This document shows, one piece after another, positions 28,454-37,643 of a stretch of DNA of 64,000 nucleotides. The stretch comes from Yoonia sp. I 8.24 (GTDB lineage: Bacteria > Pseudomonadota > Alphaproteobacteria > Rhodobacterales > Rhodobacteraceae). Each line of letters starts with the position of its first letter. Position 1 is the stretch's first letter. The DNA lies in NCBI RefSeq assembly GCF_022096995.1, contig NZ_JACXGQ010000003.1, positions 248,001 to 312,000 on the forward strand, given 5' to 3'. The position numbers and the translations under genes were made by a program. The notes beneath the pieces are model-generated. The model made no database searches. It was given only the letters and a program-made list of their open reading frames with translations, and was not told the DNA's origin.

Positions 28454-29514
28454 AACTGAGCGATTTTGATTTTGACCTGCCAGAGCAGTTGATTGCGACT
28501 CGGCCTGCGCGCCCGCGTACATCGGCAAAGCTCTTGCTTGCAAATGACGCAGGGCTTGCCGATCACCATGTGTCGGACTTGGTAACGCTGTTGCAACCGG
28601 GAGATCGTTTAATATTGAACGATACCAAAGTTATTCCCGCGCGTCTGACCGGGCTGCGTCACCGTGACGGTGAGGCCGGGCCGACCAGCGCCAAGATTGA
28701 GATCACATTACTAGAGCCGCGCGCCACAGGCGACTGGGCGGCCTTGGTGAAACCATTGCGCAAAATCCGTGACGGTGAAGTGATCGTATTTTCAGATGAT
28801 CTGTCAGCGACATTGACAGCGCGGGCGGATGGTCAGGCCTATCTGCAATTTAACCTGACAGGTGATGATTTTGACGCAGCCTTGGCCGCTGTTGGGGCGA
28901 TGCCCTTGCCGCCATATATCGCGGCCAAACGCCCGGCGGATGAAGCCGACAAAGATGACTATCAAACCTATTGGGCGCGCCACGCCGGGGCCGTCGCGGC
29001 ACCGACGGCATCGCTGCATTTTGATGGGGAACTGCTTGAGGCATTGCGCGCGCACGGCGTCGCATTCACCCATGTGACATTGCATGTCGGGGCGGGCACG
29101 TTTTTGCCTGTGAAAGTTGATGATGTGCGCGACCACAAAATGCATGCGGAATGGGGTGAGGTTACGCAGAATGCGGTTGATGAAATTATGGCGACCAAAG
29201 CGGCAGGCGGGCGCGTGATCCCCGTCGGCACGACGGCGCTACGTCTGATCGAAACCGCCGCCAAAGATGGCGCGTTAAAACCTTGGGTTGGCCCCACGGA
29301 TATTTTCATCACACCGGGGTTCACGTTCCAAGTGACCGACGGATTGATGACAAATTTCCACCTGCCCAAGTCCACGTTGATGATGTTGGTGTCGGCCTTG
29401 ATGGGGGTTGAACGGATCAAAGATATCTATTCTCATGCAATCACAACGGGTTACCGTTTCTTTAGTTACGGCGATTCCTCGCTCTTGTTGCCGCCGCGAA
29501 CAAAGGCGACGTGA
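28450..29514 (+). CDS. queA: tRNA preQ1(34) S-adenosylmethionine ribosyltransferase-isomerase
   Basis: QueA, 354 residues, transfers and isomerises the ribosyl group of SAM onto preQ1 in tRNA to give epoxyqueuosine. Family landmarks are [20 protein letters not shown] at the start, [42 protein letters not shown] and [17 protein letters not shown]. Full length. It overlaps the AsmA-like gene by 4 bases, so the two are cotranscribed without an obvious functional link. Confidence 0.96.
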   Translation: MKLSDFDFDLPEQLIATRPARPRTSAKLLLANDAGLADHHVSDLVTLLQPGDRLILNDTKVIPARLTGLRHRDGEAGPTSAKIEITLLEPRATGDWAALVKPLRKIRDGEVIVFSDDLSATLTARADGQAYLQFNLTGDDFDAALAAVGAMPLPPYIAAKRPADEADKDDYQTYWARHAGAVAAPTASLHFDGELLEALRAHGVAFTHVTLHVGAGTFLPVKVDDVRDHKMHAEWGEVTQNAVDEIMATKAAGGRVIPVGTTALRLIETAAKDGALKPWVGPTDIFITPGFTFQVTDGLMTNFHLPKSTLMMLVSALMGVERIKDIYSHAITTGYRFFSYGDSSLLLPPRTKAT

Positions 29515-29600
29515 ACAGACAAGACAGCGTCGCTTTTATGTAGTGAAGTTGAACAAGAATCATCCATAGGGGCAACTCTGTCGGAGTGGAGGAACGCACG

Positions 29601-30860
29601 ATGCTACAGGTTTTCACGGGCTCTTGGGCCTTGTTCATAGGCATGTTCATGTTGATGGTTGGTAACGGCCTTCAGGGGACGTTGTTGGGTCTGCGCGGTG
29701 ATCAAGAAGGGTTCAGTACTTTGGCCCTTTCTGTCGTGATGTCGGCCTATTTTATTGGATTTTTGTTTTCCTCTCGTTATACGCCAGAGCTTATCCGCCG
29801 TGTTGGCCATGTGCGGGTCTTTGCGGCCTTAGGGTCACTGATTTCTGCGGTATTGATCTGCTATCCGGTTTTGCTTGAACCCTGGGCATGGACGATCGGC
29901 CGGGTGGTGATCGGGTTTTGCTTTTGTGGCGTGTATATCACGGCCGAAAGCTGGCTGAACGACGCGTCATCCAATGAAACGCGCGGCAAGGCGCTTTCGG
30001 TCTATATGATCGTGCAAATGGCTGGGATCGTGTTTGCGCAATGGATCGTCAGTCAGGGTGATGTCACCGGGTATACGCCATTCATTATTTCGTCCGTATT
30101 GGTGTCGCTCGCGTTCGCGCCGGTCTTACTGTCTGCGCGGCCTATGCCCGCATTTGAAACATCCAAACGTATGAAAATCAAAGACTTGATCGACGCATCG
30201 CCGCTTGCGTGTTTTGGTATGTTTATGTTGGGTGGCGTCTTTGCCACGCAGTTCGGAATGTCGGCGGTTTATGGAAGCCGGATCGGGCTTACGGTTGGTG
30301 AAATTTCCTTCTTCGTCTCGGGGATCTACGTTGGCGCGCTAGTTTTACAATACCCAATCGGCTGGCTGTCCGACCGGGTTGACCGCCGTTTCTTGATTGT
30401 TGGCGTGGCTTTAGCCGGTGGGCTTGGGTCGCTGGCCGCATTTTTTGTTCCCGACAACTTTGCCATTATCGTCTTTTCGGGTGCGATTGTCGGCGGCGCG
30501 TCAAACCCGCTTTACGCTTTGCTTTTAGCTTATGCGAATGACTATCTCGAAAAAGACGACATGGCATCGGCATCGGGCGGTTTTCTGTTCGTGAACGGTA
30601 TGGGGGCGATCGCAGGTCCGGTCATCGTGGGGCAGATGATGGATGTCATCGGCACCAGTGGTTATTGGTTGTTTACAGCCGTGCTGATGCTAGCGATTGG
30701 CGTCTACGGCTTGTACCGGATGACACAGCGCAGCCGGAGCGATCTGGATACCGAGGCAGTGCCATATGTTCCTGTCACCGCGGCATCAACTGCGGTCGCA
30801 ACCGAGGTCGCGCTGGAGGTCTATATCGAGGCTGGCGACGAGGAGGGGAATGCGGAATAA
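29601..30860 (+). CDS. MFS transporter (YcaD-like)
   Basis: A 419-residue inner-membrane transporter with about 12 hydrophobic helices in two halves. I chose the ATG at 29601, 10 bases after GGAGG; an upstream GTG lies inside that ribosome site. The segment YFIGFLFSSRYTPELIRRVGHVRV is the MFS loop 2-3 signature, followed by GRVVIGFCFCGVYITAESWLND as in YcaD-type proteins. The substrate is unknown. A cytoplasmic tail rich in Glu/Ala/Val follows the last helix. Confidence 0.85.
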   Translation: MLQVFTGSWALFIGMFMLMVGNGLQGTLLGLRGDQEGFSTLALSVVMSAYFIGFLFSSRYTPELIRRVGHVRVFAALGSLISAVLICYPVLLEPWAWTIGRVVIGFCFCGVYITAESWLNDASSNETRGKALSVYMIVQMAGIVFAQWIVSQGDVTGYTPFIISSVLVSLAFAPVLLSARPMPAFETSKRMKIKDLIDASPLACFGMFMLGGVFATQFGMSAVYGSRIGLTVGEISFFVSGIYVGALVLQYPIGWLSDRVDRRFLIVGVALAGGLGSLAAFFVPDNFAIIVFSGAIVGGASNPLYALLLAYANDYLEKDDMASASGGFLFVNGMGAIAGPVIVGQMMDVIGTSGYWLFTAVLMLAIGVYGLYRMTQRSRSDLDTEAVPYVPVTAASTAVATEVALEVYIEAGDEEGNAE

Positions 30861-30969
30861 TGTCACGCTGAATAGATGCATTAATATGCTTTGCGTCAAA
30901 ATCATCTTGTCAGGATAGGTTTTGTCTGTTTGGCTTGCCCTAACGACAGGCAGGTTAAGGAGTAGAGCC

Positions 30970-31551
30970 ATGGTTACCCCCGAAGAGGTACTGGCGTTTT
31001 GGTTGGACGATTGTGCGCCCGCGGATTGGTATAAGGCAGATCCTGCGTTGGATGCGCAAATCCGCGATAAGTTTTTAGAGACATGGCAAGAAGCGAGCGA
31101 AGGCGCGCTTGGGCTATGGCTCACCTATGCGACAGGGACTTTGGCCTATATTATCCTGACCGATCAGTTTCCGCGCAATATGTTCCGGGATCAAGGCGAT
31201 GCATTTTCAACCGACACCGTGGCCCGCGCGGCGGCAAAAATGGCGATTGATCGGAATTGGGATTTGAAGATTGACGAACCCGCGCGGCAGTTTTTCTATC
31301 TTCCTTTGATGCATTCAGAGTGTTTGACGGATCAAGATCGCGCTGTGCGCTTGATCCACGACCGGATGCCTCTGCATGGGTCCAATAACATCGATCACGC
31401 TTGCGCGCACCGTACGGTGATCCGTGATTTTGGACGGTTTCCCTATAGAAACAATGCATTAGGGCGCGAAACGACCCCGTCAGAGCAGCGGTTTCTAGAT
31501 GCTGGTGGATATGGTGCGGCCTATCAAACGCAGATCAGCTCGAACGCTTAA
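30970..31551 (+). CDS. DUF924 family protein
   Basis: A 193-residue protein with DUF924 landmarks: EEVLAFWLDDCAPADWYK, LAYIILTDQFPRNMFR, FYLPLMHSECLTDQD, and FGRFPYRNNALGR near the end. AAGGAG precedes the ATG at 30970, so I prefer it to the upstream in-frame start. The family is an all-helical TPR-like fold of unknown function. It lies alone between an MFS gene and lpd. Confidence 0.87.
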   Translation: MVTPEEVLAFWLDDCAPADWYKADPALDAQIRDKFLETWQEASEGALGLWLTYATGTLAYIILTDQFPRNMFRDQGDAFSTDTVARAAAKMAIDRNWDLKIDEPARQFFYLPLMHSECLTDQDRAVRLIHDRMPLHGSNNIDHACAHRTVIRDFGRFPYRNNALGRETTPSEQRFLDAGGYGAAYQTQISSNA

Positions 31552-31653
31552 ACCACCATGCATGCATCAAATGCCCGATATGCCCCAAGGTCACTAGAGG
31601 TCCTTGAGGAAATAGTTTAGTGTTGAACTAATTTCGGAATTGGAGGACCTGGC

Positions 31654-33048
31654 ATGGCCGCGAAGAACTTTGACATGATCGTAATTGGCGCGGGGCCGGG
31701 TGGCTATGTTGCCGCTATCCGCGGTGCGCAGCTTGGGCTGAACGTCGCTGTGATTGAGCGTGAAAATCTTGGTGGGATTTGTCTGAACTGGGGATGTATT
31801 CCGACCAAGGCGCTATTGCGGTCGTCCGAAGTGTTCCATCTGATGCACCGCGCCAAAGAATTTGGTCTGTCCGCCGAAGGTATCGGTTATGATCTTGATG
31901 CGGTCGTGAAACGCTCGCGCGGGGTGTCCAAGCAGATGGAAGGCGGCGTAAAGCACCTTCTGAAGAAAAACAAAGTCACCGTCATCATGGGCGAGGCAAC
32001 AATCCCGGCCAAAGGCAAGGTCACGGTAAAAACCGACAAAGGCACCGAAGAGCTGACCGGCAAAAACATCGTGCTGGCCACAGGCGCACGCGCGCGCAAT
32101 CTGCCGGGGCTAGAGGCCGATGGCGACCGCGTTTGGTCCTACCGCCACGCGCTTGTCCCGCCGCATCAGCCAAAGAAACTGTTGGTTATTGGGTCTGGTG
32201 CCATCGGCATTGAATTCGCAAGTTTCTATAATACGCTTGGCGCTGACACGACCGTTGTTGAGGTTATGGACCGCGTGCTGCCTGTTGAAGACGCCGATAT
32301 CAGCGCCTTTGCGAAAAAGCAGTTTGTGAAGCAAGGCATGAAAATCCTTGAAAAATCTGTGGTCAAACAGCTTGATCGTAGCAAAGCCAAGGTTGTCGCC
32401 CATATCGAAACCGGTGGCAAAGTCGAGAAGCAAGAGTTTGATACGGTGATTTCCGCCGTTGGGATTGTCGGCAATGTCGAAGGTTTGGGCCTAGAGGCAT
32501 TGGGGGTGAAAATTGACAGGACCCATGTTGTTACCGATGAATTCTGCCGCACGGGGATCGATGGGCTTTATGCGATTGGCGACATCGCGGGCGCACCTTG
32601 GTTGGCACATAAAGCGAGCCACGAAGGTGTCATGGTCGCTGATCTGATCGGTGGCAAACATGCGCATCCGGTTAAGCCAGAAAGCATCGCAGGCTGCACC
32701 TACTGCCACCCGCAGGTCGCGAGTGTCGGATACACCGAAGCGAAGGCAAAGGAATTGGGATATACCGTAAAGGTCGGCAAATTCCCCTTCATCGGCAACG
32801 GTAAAGCCGTCGCACTTGGTGAACCGGAAGGCATGATTAAGACCGTGTTTGATGCCAAGACAGGTGAATTGCTTGGTGCACATATGGTTGGTGCCGAAGT
32901 GACCGAGCTGATCCAAGGTTATGTGATCGGCCGCCAGCTTGAAACCACCGAGGAAGATTTGATGAACACCGTCTTCCCGCATCCGACCCTGTCAGAAATG
33001 ATGCATGAAAGCGTGCTGGATGCTTATGACCGCGTTATTCACATGTGA
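31654..33048 (+). CDS. lpdA: Dihydrolipoyl dehydrogenase
   Basis: A 464-residue FAD-dependent E3 subunit of 2-oxoacid dehydrogenase complexes, which reoxidises dihydrolipoamide with NAD. Visible parts are the FAD motif IGAGPGGYVAAI, the redox disulfide GGICLNWGCIPTK (Cys43, Cys48), the NAD motif IGSGAIGIEFASF, and the active-site His in FPHPTLSEMMHE. GGAGG lies 9 bases upstream. It stands alone here, not next to E1/E2 genes, so the complex it serves cannot be read from context. A strong terminator follows. Confidence 0.95.
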   Translation: MAAKNFDMIVIGAGPGGYVAAIRGAQLGLNVAVIERENLGGICLNWGCIPTKALLRSSEVFHLMHRAKEFGLSAEGIGYDLDAVVKRSRGVSKQMEGGVKHLLKKNKVTVIMGEATIPAKGKVTVKTDKGTEELTGKNIVLATGARARNLPGLEADGDRVWSYRHALVPPHQPKKLLVIGSGAIGIEFASFYNTLGADTTVVEVMDRVLPVEDADISAFAKKQFVKQGMKILEKSVVKQLDRSKAKVVAHIETGGKVEKQEFDTVISAVGIVGNVEGLGLEALGVKIDRTHVVTDEFCRTGIDGLYAIGDIAGAPWLAHKASHEGVMVADLIGGKHAHPVKPESIAGCTYCHPQVASVGYTEAKAKELGYTVKVGKFPFIGNGKAVALGEPEGMIKTVFDAKTGELLGAHMVGAEVTELIQGYVIGRQLETTEEDLMNTVFPHPTLSEMMHESVLDAYDRVIHM

Positions 33049-33078
33049 TTTGTGACCTGATCTATTTGATTTGGTCGT

Positions 33079-33117
33079 AAAAAAGCCCCCCGCAATGATG
33101 ATTGCGGGGGGCTTTTA
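33079..33117. terminator. Bidirectional terminator between lpdA and the VWA gene
   Basis: A 13-bp stem (33084-33096 with 33101-33113, AGCCCCCCGCAAT type) with loop GATG has A-run and T-run flanks, fit for both converging transcripts. Confidence 0.92.
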
Positions 33118-33125
33118 TTTTGGGT

Positions 33126-36100
33126 TTATTCCACCGTCAGCGGGATGGCGGCAATTGGCACGCGGTCTTGCTGGATGAAATATTTGATCAGGTAATCACC
33201 GGGCTCTTCGGGCACGCGTACGGTGACTGGGTTGCCATCTTGGGTGTATGCATATGTTTCCCATTGATCACCGCCTGTGGCGCCTGCGCGCCCAATTGCG
33301 ATGTAGTCATTCTCATAGTCAGGTCCATCCCAGCCGACGGTAATCTCGGTACCCGCCGTTGCGGTGGCATCTGCCACCAATTGGGCTTTCACGTCAGTAA
33401 CCGTAATCATGGTGGATGCCAGCATGGTCCGATCTTGCTGTGCAAAATAGCGGATCATATAGTCACCCGGTTCCGCAGGAATGAGCAAAGATGCGGGGCT
33501 GCCATCTTGGGTGTATGCATAGTTCTGCCATTGATTGCCGCCAGTTTCCCCGAGCTTGCCAATCCCGATATAGTCGTCATCGTAATCGGGGCCCGTCCAA
33601 TCGACGGCAATGGTTGACCCCATCGGGGCTGTTTCAGGGGCGGTTACACCGGCCTCAACCTTGGTCAAGGTAATTGTCGTGCTGGCGACAACCACCCGGT
33701 CTTGTTGCAAGAAATAGCTGATGACATATTCGCCCGGCTCGATGGGCATTTGCAGCGTGCCTTCGCTATCGGCTTGGACATAGATGTAGTTTTCCCATGC
33801 CTCGCCTCCCGACGCCCCCACTTTTCCGATACCGATATAGTCGTTGTCATAGCCTGGGCCATTCCACGACACTTGAATATCTGCGCCCGCAATCGCTTCT
33901 GCTGGGGCGGTCACTGACGCTTCGGCTTCTGTCAACGTAATCGTTGTTGTTGCCAGTGGCACCCGGTCTTGAGAGACAAAATATGTGATGACATATTCCC
34001 CGGGTTCAGCGGGGACTGTAAGCGTCGCTGGGCTGCCTTCGCGTGTGTACGTGTAGCTTTCCCAAGCATTGCCGCCCGTAGCGCCCACTTTGCCAATGCC
34101 GATATAATCATCGTCATAATCAGGTCCTGACCATGTGACTTCGATACCAGAACCGACAATCGCCTCTGCAGGGGCTGAAACCTCTGCCAAAACATCCGTA
34201 ACCGTGATCGGAACCGTCGCCATTTTTGTGCGATCTTGGCTAAGGAAATAGCTGATTTCGTAGTCGCCGGGTAGCGGTGGTACACGCAGCGTCAGCGGGT
34301 CACCGTCACGAGTATAGCTGTAGTTTTCCCACGCGTTGCCGCCTTCTGCCCCAACAAGCCCAATGCCAAGGTAGTCGTCACTATAGTCCGGCCCAACCCA
34401 AGCGATAGTGGTATCTTCACCAGCAATTGCTTCCGTAGGGGCTGTGATTGTGACATCAACAGGGGTCAATGTGATCGGAGAAGCCCCCAGCATTTCGCGC
34501 GTTTCACCATCAAAGTAGCCGATCAGGTAATCACCAGATTCGGGCGGCATAAGCAGCGATATCGGATTACCATCGCGCGTGTAGGCATAGTTGTCCCAAG
34601 CGTCGCCGCCTTCTGCGCCGACTTTTCCGATGCCAATATAGTCGTCATCGTTATCGGGGCCATCCCAGCCCACTTGGATTGTTGCGCCAAGCGGGGCCTC
34701 TTCTGGTCCGATAATCGTTACGGGCACTGGCGTGACCTCAATTTGTTTGGTGGCAAGGATCGTGTTGCCCTGCTGCATCCGGTAGCGGATTTCATACATG
34801 CCGGGCGTGATCGGCAGTGTCAGTGTCGCGGGATTGCCGCGACTGGTTGGGACGGGGCTAATGGTGCTGGACCCGCCGTCTTGCGCCATCAAAATCATGT
34901 CGCCTTGGTAATCGGGACCAGTCCATTCCACAGCGATTTCGCTGCCAATCGCGCCTGTATCTGGTGCATTCAGCGTCGCAGTCGCAGGTGTCACAAGGAT
35001 TGTAGTGCTTGCCAAGAATTCGTTTGAACCGTCGCGCAGAAGATAGTGAATGTCATAAGTGCCTTCGACCGGGGGCATCCGCAAATTCGCAGGTGTGCCA
35101 GTGTCGGTTTGCGCGAAGGTCAATGTCCGCGTTTCCCCCGGCGCTGTGATGATGATTTGATCATTCTCGTTGTCCGGCCCGGTCCAATCAACCGGGATGG
35201 TTGATCCTGCCACGGCAGTTTCTGGCGCGCTGACTGTCGCGGTTGGCGCGATTTCAGGGAAAATAACGGTGACAGCCACATCATTGGCACCGGTCACATC
35301 GACCGTTGCCGAGGCTTCGAGCTCGTCAATGATCCGGTAGGCAGCGGCCGTTGTTGCCCCTGCAAACAGATCAACAGTGAATGGGTTGCCTTGTGCGCCT
35401 TCGACAATCACCCCGTCTTCGTTGCGGATGTCCCAAATGATCGGATCTGGAACCAAGAGCCCGGCATTATCGCCAATCCGGGCCTCAAAAACGCCAGTGA
35501 TTGCGACCGGGGCGGGCTCCATCACCATAGATGCCATCGCGAGGTCCAGCTCATCTGCGGTATCAGCAGTTAGAAACTGCCCACCGGTCTCTTCGGCGAT
35601 ACATTGCATCTGCGCGAGCGCTTCGGGATCTGAGACATCAAAGCCAACCACATGCGCGGTGAAATCAATGCCGGCCTCTTCTAGAAGGCGGGCAGCGGCG
35701 CATGGGTCTGGGTTACAGGTCTCAACACCATCCGAAACCAAAATCACGGTTGCACTGTCTTCAGTATAGCGCAGTGCCTCGGCAGCGGCGATCACCGCAT
35801 CGGTCATAGGAGTCTTGCCCAATGGCTTAATGCCGTTGACCGCCGCAACAATTTCATCTGCGGTACCGGGAGCGGGGGCAACGATGGTCTCGATATCTGT
35901 GCAATTGCCACGTTCGCGGTGGCCATAGACTGTCAGGCCAAGCCCTTCATCCGCAGGAAAATCGGACAATAATTCGGAAACAACCTCTTGGGCGATGGTA
36001 ATTTTTGCAACGTCATCAATCTGGCCCCACATCGACCCAGACCCGTCGAGCACCAAAATTGTATTGGGTGAATCTTGTGCAACCGAGGCCGTTGCAAGCG

Positions 36101-36134
36101 TTGCTGTGACGAAACATGTAATAAAACTGCGCAT
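33126..36134 (-). CDS. Secreted VWA protein with eight tandem Ig-like repeats
   Basis: A 1002-residue exported protein. After a signal peptide (MRSFITCFVTATLATASVAQ) comes a von Willebrand factor A domain at about residues 25-215 with an intact MIDAS start DGSGSMWG and Cys pairs (GNCTDIE, ETCNPDPCA). About 85 linking residues follow, then eight tandem modules of about 88 residues to the C terminus. Each opens with SAPAEAIVGS-like text, then WxGPDYDDDYIGIGKVGA, WENYxYT, PGEYVISYF and QDR. The first two modules are the most divergent. MIDAS domains bind a metal and a protein ligand, so an adhesion or complex-assembly role at the cell surface is likely (inference). No membrane anchor or sorting motif is seen. 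Confidence 0.85.
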   Translation of the reverse strand: MRSFITCFVTATLATASVAQDSPNTILVLDGSGSMWGQIDDVAKITIAQEVVSELLSDFPADEGLGLTVYGHRERGNCTDIETIVAPAPGTADEIVAAVNGIKPLGKTPMTDAVIAAAEALRYTEDSATVILVSDGVETCNPDPCAAARLLEEAGIDFTAHVVGFDVSDPEALAQMQCIAEETGGQFLTADTADELDLAMASMVMEPAPVAITGVFEARIGDNAGLLVPDPIIWDIRNEDGVIVEGAQGNPFTVDLFAGATTAAAYRIIDELEASATVDVTGANDVAVTVIFPEIAPTATVSAPETAVAGSTIPVDWTGPDNENDQIIITAPGETRTLTFAQTDTGTPANLRMPPVEGTYDIHYLLRDGSNEFLASTTILVTPATATLNAPDTGAIGSEIAVEWTGPDYQGDMILMAQDGGSSTISPVPTSRGNPATLTLPITPGMYEIRYRMQQGNTILATKQIEVTPVPVTIIGPEEAPLGATIQVGWDGPDNDDDYIGIGKVGAEGGDAWDNYAYTRDGNPISLLMPPESGDYLIGYFDGETREMLGASPITLTPVDVTITAPTEAIAGEDTTIAWVGPDYSDDYLGIGLVGAEGGNAWENYSYTRDGDPLTLRVPPLPGDYEISYFLSQDRTKMATVPITVTDVLAEVSAPAEAIVGSGIEVTWSGPDYDDDYIGIGKVGATGGNAWESYTYTREGSPATLTVPAEPGEYVITYFVSQDRVPLATTTITLTEAEASVTAPAEAIAGADIQVSWNGPGYDNDYIGIGKVGASGGEAWENYIYVQADSEGTLQMPIEPGEYVISYFLQQDRVVVASTTITLTKVEAGVTAPETAPMGSTIAVDWTGPDYDDDYIGIGKLGETGGNQWQNYAYTQDGSPASLLIPAEPGDYMIRYFAQQDRTMLASTMITVTDVKAQLVADATATAGTEITVGWDGPDYENDYIAIGRAGATGGDQWETYAYTQDGNPVTVRVPEEPGDYLIKYFIQQDRVPIAAIPLTVE

Positions 36135-36416
36135 AATATTCCCTTAAATGACGGTGGGGCAAGTCAATCATAACTCGCATGCGGTTCAAAGGAAAATACG
36201 CAAAAAGCCGGAGAAACAGAAAACGCCTAAGAAAGCGGCAATTTGATTGCCCCGTCTAATCACGGGCTAGTTGTTTCTAAGTTTGTGATAATTTGACATA
36301 TTGTTGACGAATTCGCTGCGCAAAGTAAATTCACCAGACGCTATTATCAGTAACGCTATTTCTATTTCGTGGTGCGTTTGAAGTTATTATTATTAGACCT
36401 ACAAGGACGAAGACCC

Positions 36417-37466
36417 ATGAAACCAGTTAACCATCTACGTGGCCTTTTGATGAGTACCGGGGTGGTGCTTGGCGCAGCGATGCCAGCCGCCGCGCAAGAG
36501 GCTTGCTCTTCTTACACAGTGCAGCGCGGAGATTCTCTCAGCGGTATCGCGCGTGAAGCTTACGGATCGATCAGCTTTCAGGCAATTTGGGATGCAAACC
36601 GCACGGCCATTGGGCCGAACCCGAACGATATTTCCGTAGGTATGCGCCTCAACTTGCCGTGTGAAGACGGAACTTTGGCATCGACGACACAGGTATCAAC
36701 CGCACCAGCAGCACCGGTTTCAACCGGTCTTAGTTCCTTGCACCTGATTACCGGCTCTGACTACCCGCCCTATACCGACGAAGATCTTGAGGGTGGCGGC
36801 GTATTCACACAGTTGATGGACGCTGCAATGGCAACCGTTGACACCGAATATCAGATTACATTTGTGAACGATTGGGGCGCGCATTTGCCTGTGTTGCTTC
36901 CAAGTGGCGCGTTCGACGGCACCTTCCCATGGTTGCGGATCGACTGCGAAGATCCAACATTGGCCGATGCAATGCAAAGCCGCTGCGACGAATTCCTGTT
37001 TGCCGATCCGGTCTATGAAATCGTGACAGGTCTTTTTGCGCGCACAGGCGACAGCTTGGCGACATCTACTGATGCAGCGGCATTGATGGGTAAAACTATC
37101 TGTGTGCCTGATGGTTACGCGACAGTTATCGCGAATGCTGCTGGCCTAACCAATGAACAGGTTAACTACGTCACTGCGGAAACACCGGAAGGTTGTTTTG
37201 ATGATCTGGTCGCAAGCAGCATCGATGCTGTTGAAATGGAACTGACGCAGGCCGATGATTTGATCGGAACTGCCGGTATCGTTGACCAAGTCGCGCTTAA
37301 CCCTGAAATTAATTCGGTTCTTGCGCTGACTGTTTACGTGCACAAAGGCAACCCGGATGCAGAGCTAATTGTTGAAACAATCAACAAAGGGATTGCGAAT
37401 ATCCGTGCTGACGGCACTTGGTTTACGACTGTGCGCACAGGTATCGCCGCCTATTACGAGCAATAA
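36417..37466 (+). CDS. LysM plus solute-binding (SBP_bac_3-like) fusion, paralogue B
   Basis: A 349-residue exported protein; the ATG at 36417 follows AAGGA. A signal peptide (cut near PAAAQE) is followed by a LysM domain at about 30-85 (YTVQRGDSLSGIAREAYGS, NPNDISVGMRLNLPC). A Thr/Ala linker comes next, then a solute-binding fold at about 105-345 (LHLITGSDYPPYTDEDL, FVNDWGAHLPVLLPS, GKTICVPDGYATVI, TINKGIANIRADGTW). It parallels the protein at 20590-21681 module by module. It is divergent from the VWA gene and lacks transporter neighbours. A role in sensing or binding a small molecule near peptidoglycan is inference. Confidence 0.82.
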   Translation: MKPVNHLRGLLMSTGVVLGAAMPAAAQEACSSYTVQRGDSLSGIAREAYGSISFQAIWDANRTAIGPNPNDISVGMRLNLPCEDGTLASTTQVSTAPAAPVSTGLSSLHLITGSDYPPYTDEDLEGGGVFTQLMDAAMATVDTEYQITFVNDWGAHLPVLLPSGAFDGTFPWLRIDCEDPTLADAMQSRCDEFLFADPVYEIVTGLFARTGDSLATSTDAAALMGKTICVPDGYATVIANAAGLTNEQVNYVTAETPEGCFDDLVASSIDAVEMELTQADDLIGTAGIVDQVALNPEINSVLALTVYVHKGNPDAELIVETINKGIANIRADGTWFTTVRTGIAAYYEQ

Positions 37467-37492
37467 TTTAGACACAAATACAGTGTTGTTTC

Positions 37493-37520
37493 AGGGGCGG
37501 CTATCATAGCCGCCCCTTAT
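37493..37520 (+). terminator. Terminator of LysM paralogue B
   Basis: An 11-bp perfect stem (AGGGGCGGCTA at 37493-37503, TAGCCGCCCCT at 37507-37517) with loop TCA lies 26 bases after the stop. The T-run is short. Confidence 0.75.
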
Positions 37521-37561
37521 CTGTTTATCGGTCGGGTGACAAACGTCGACTATCACAGTAT

Positions 37562-37576
37562 GTTCGTTTAATGTTC
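37562..37576 (+). promoter_or_regulatory. Alphaproteobacterial LexA (SOS) box at uvrA
   Basis: GTTCGTTTAATGTTC fits the alphaproteobacterial LexA site GTTC-N7-GTTC exactly. It lies 67 bases before the uvrA ATG. LexA control of uvrA is known in this class, so DNA-damage induction is a well-supported inference. Confidence 0.85.
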
Positions 37577-37643
37577 TTACTTTTCGGTTGGAACATTAGA
37601 TGCTCTGGACTATCTATTGGTTAACAATCTCTCAGGGGTCCCC

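Noticed and set aside
33126..35300. Regular DNA repeats that might suggest CRISPR or tandem noncoding repeats
   Set aside because: The period of about 265 bases corresponds to protein modules in one open frame; no short identical repeats with unique spacers.
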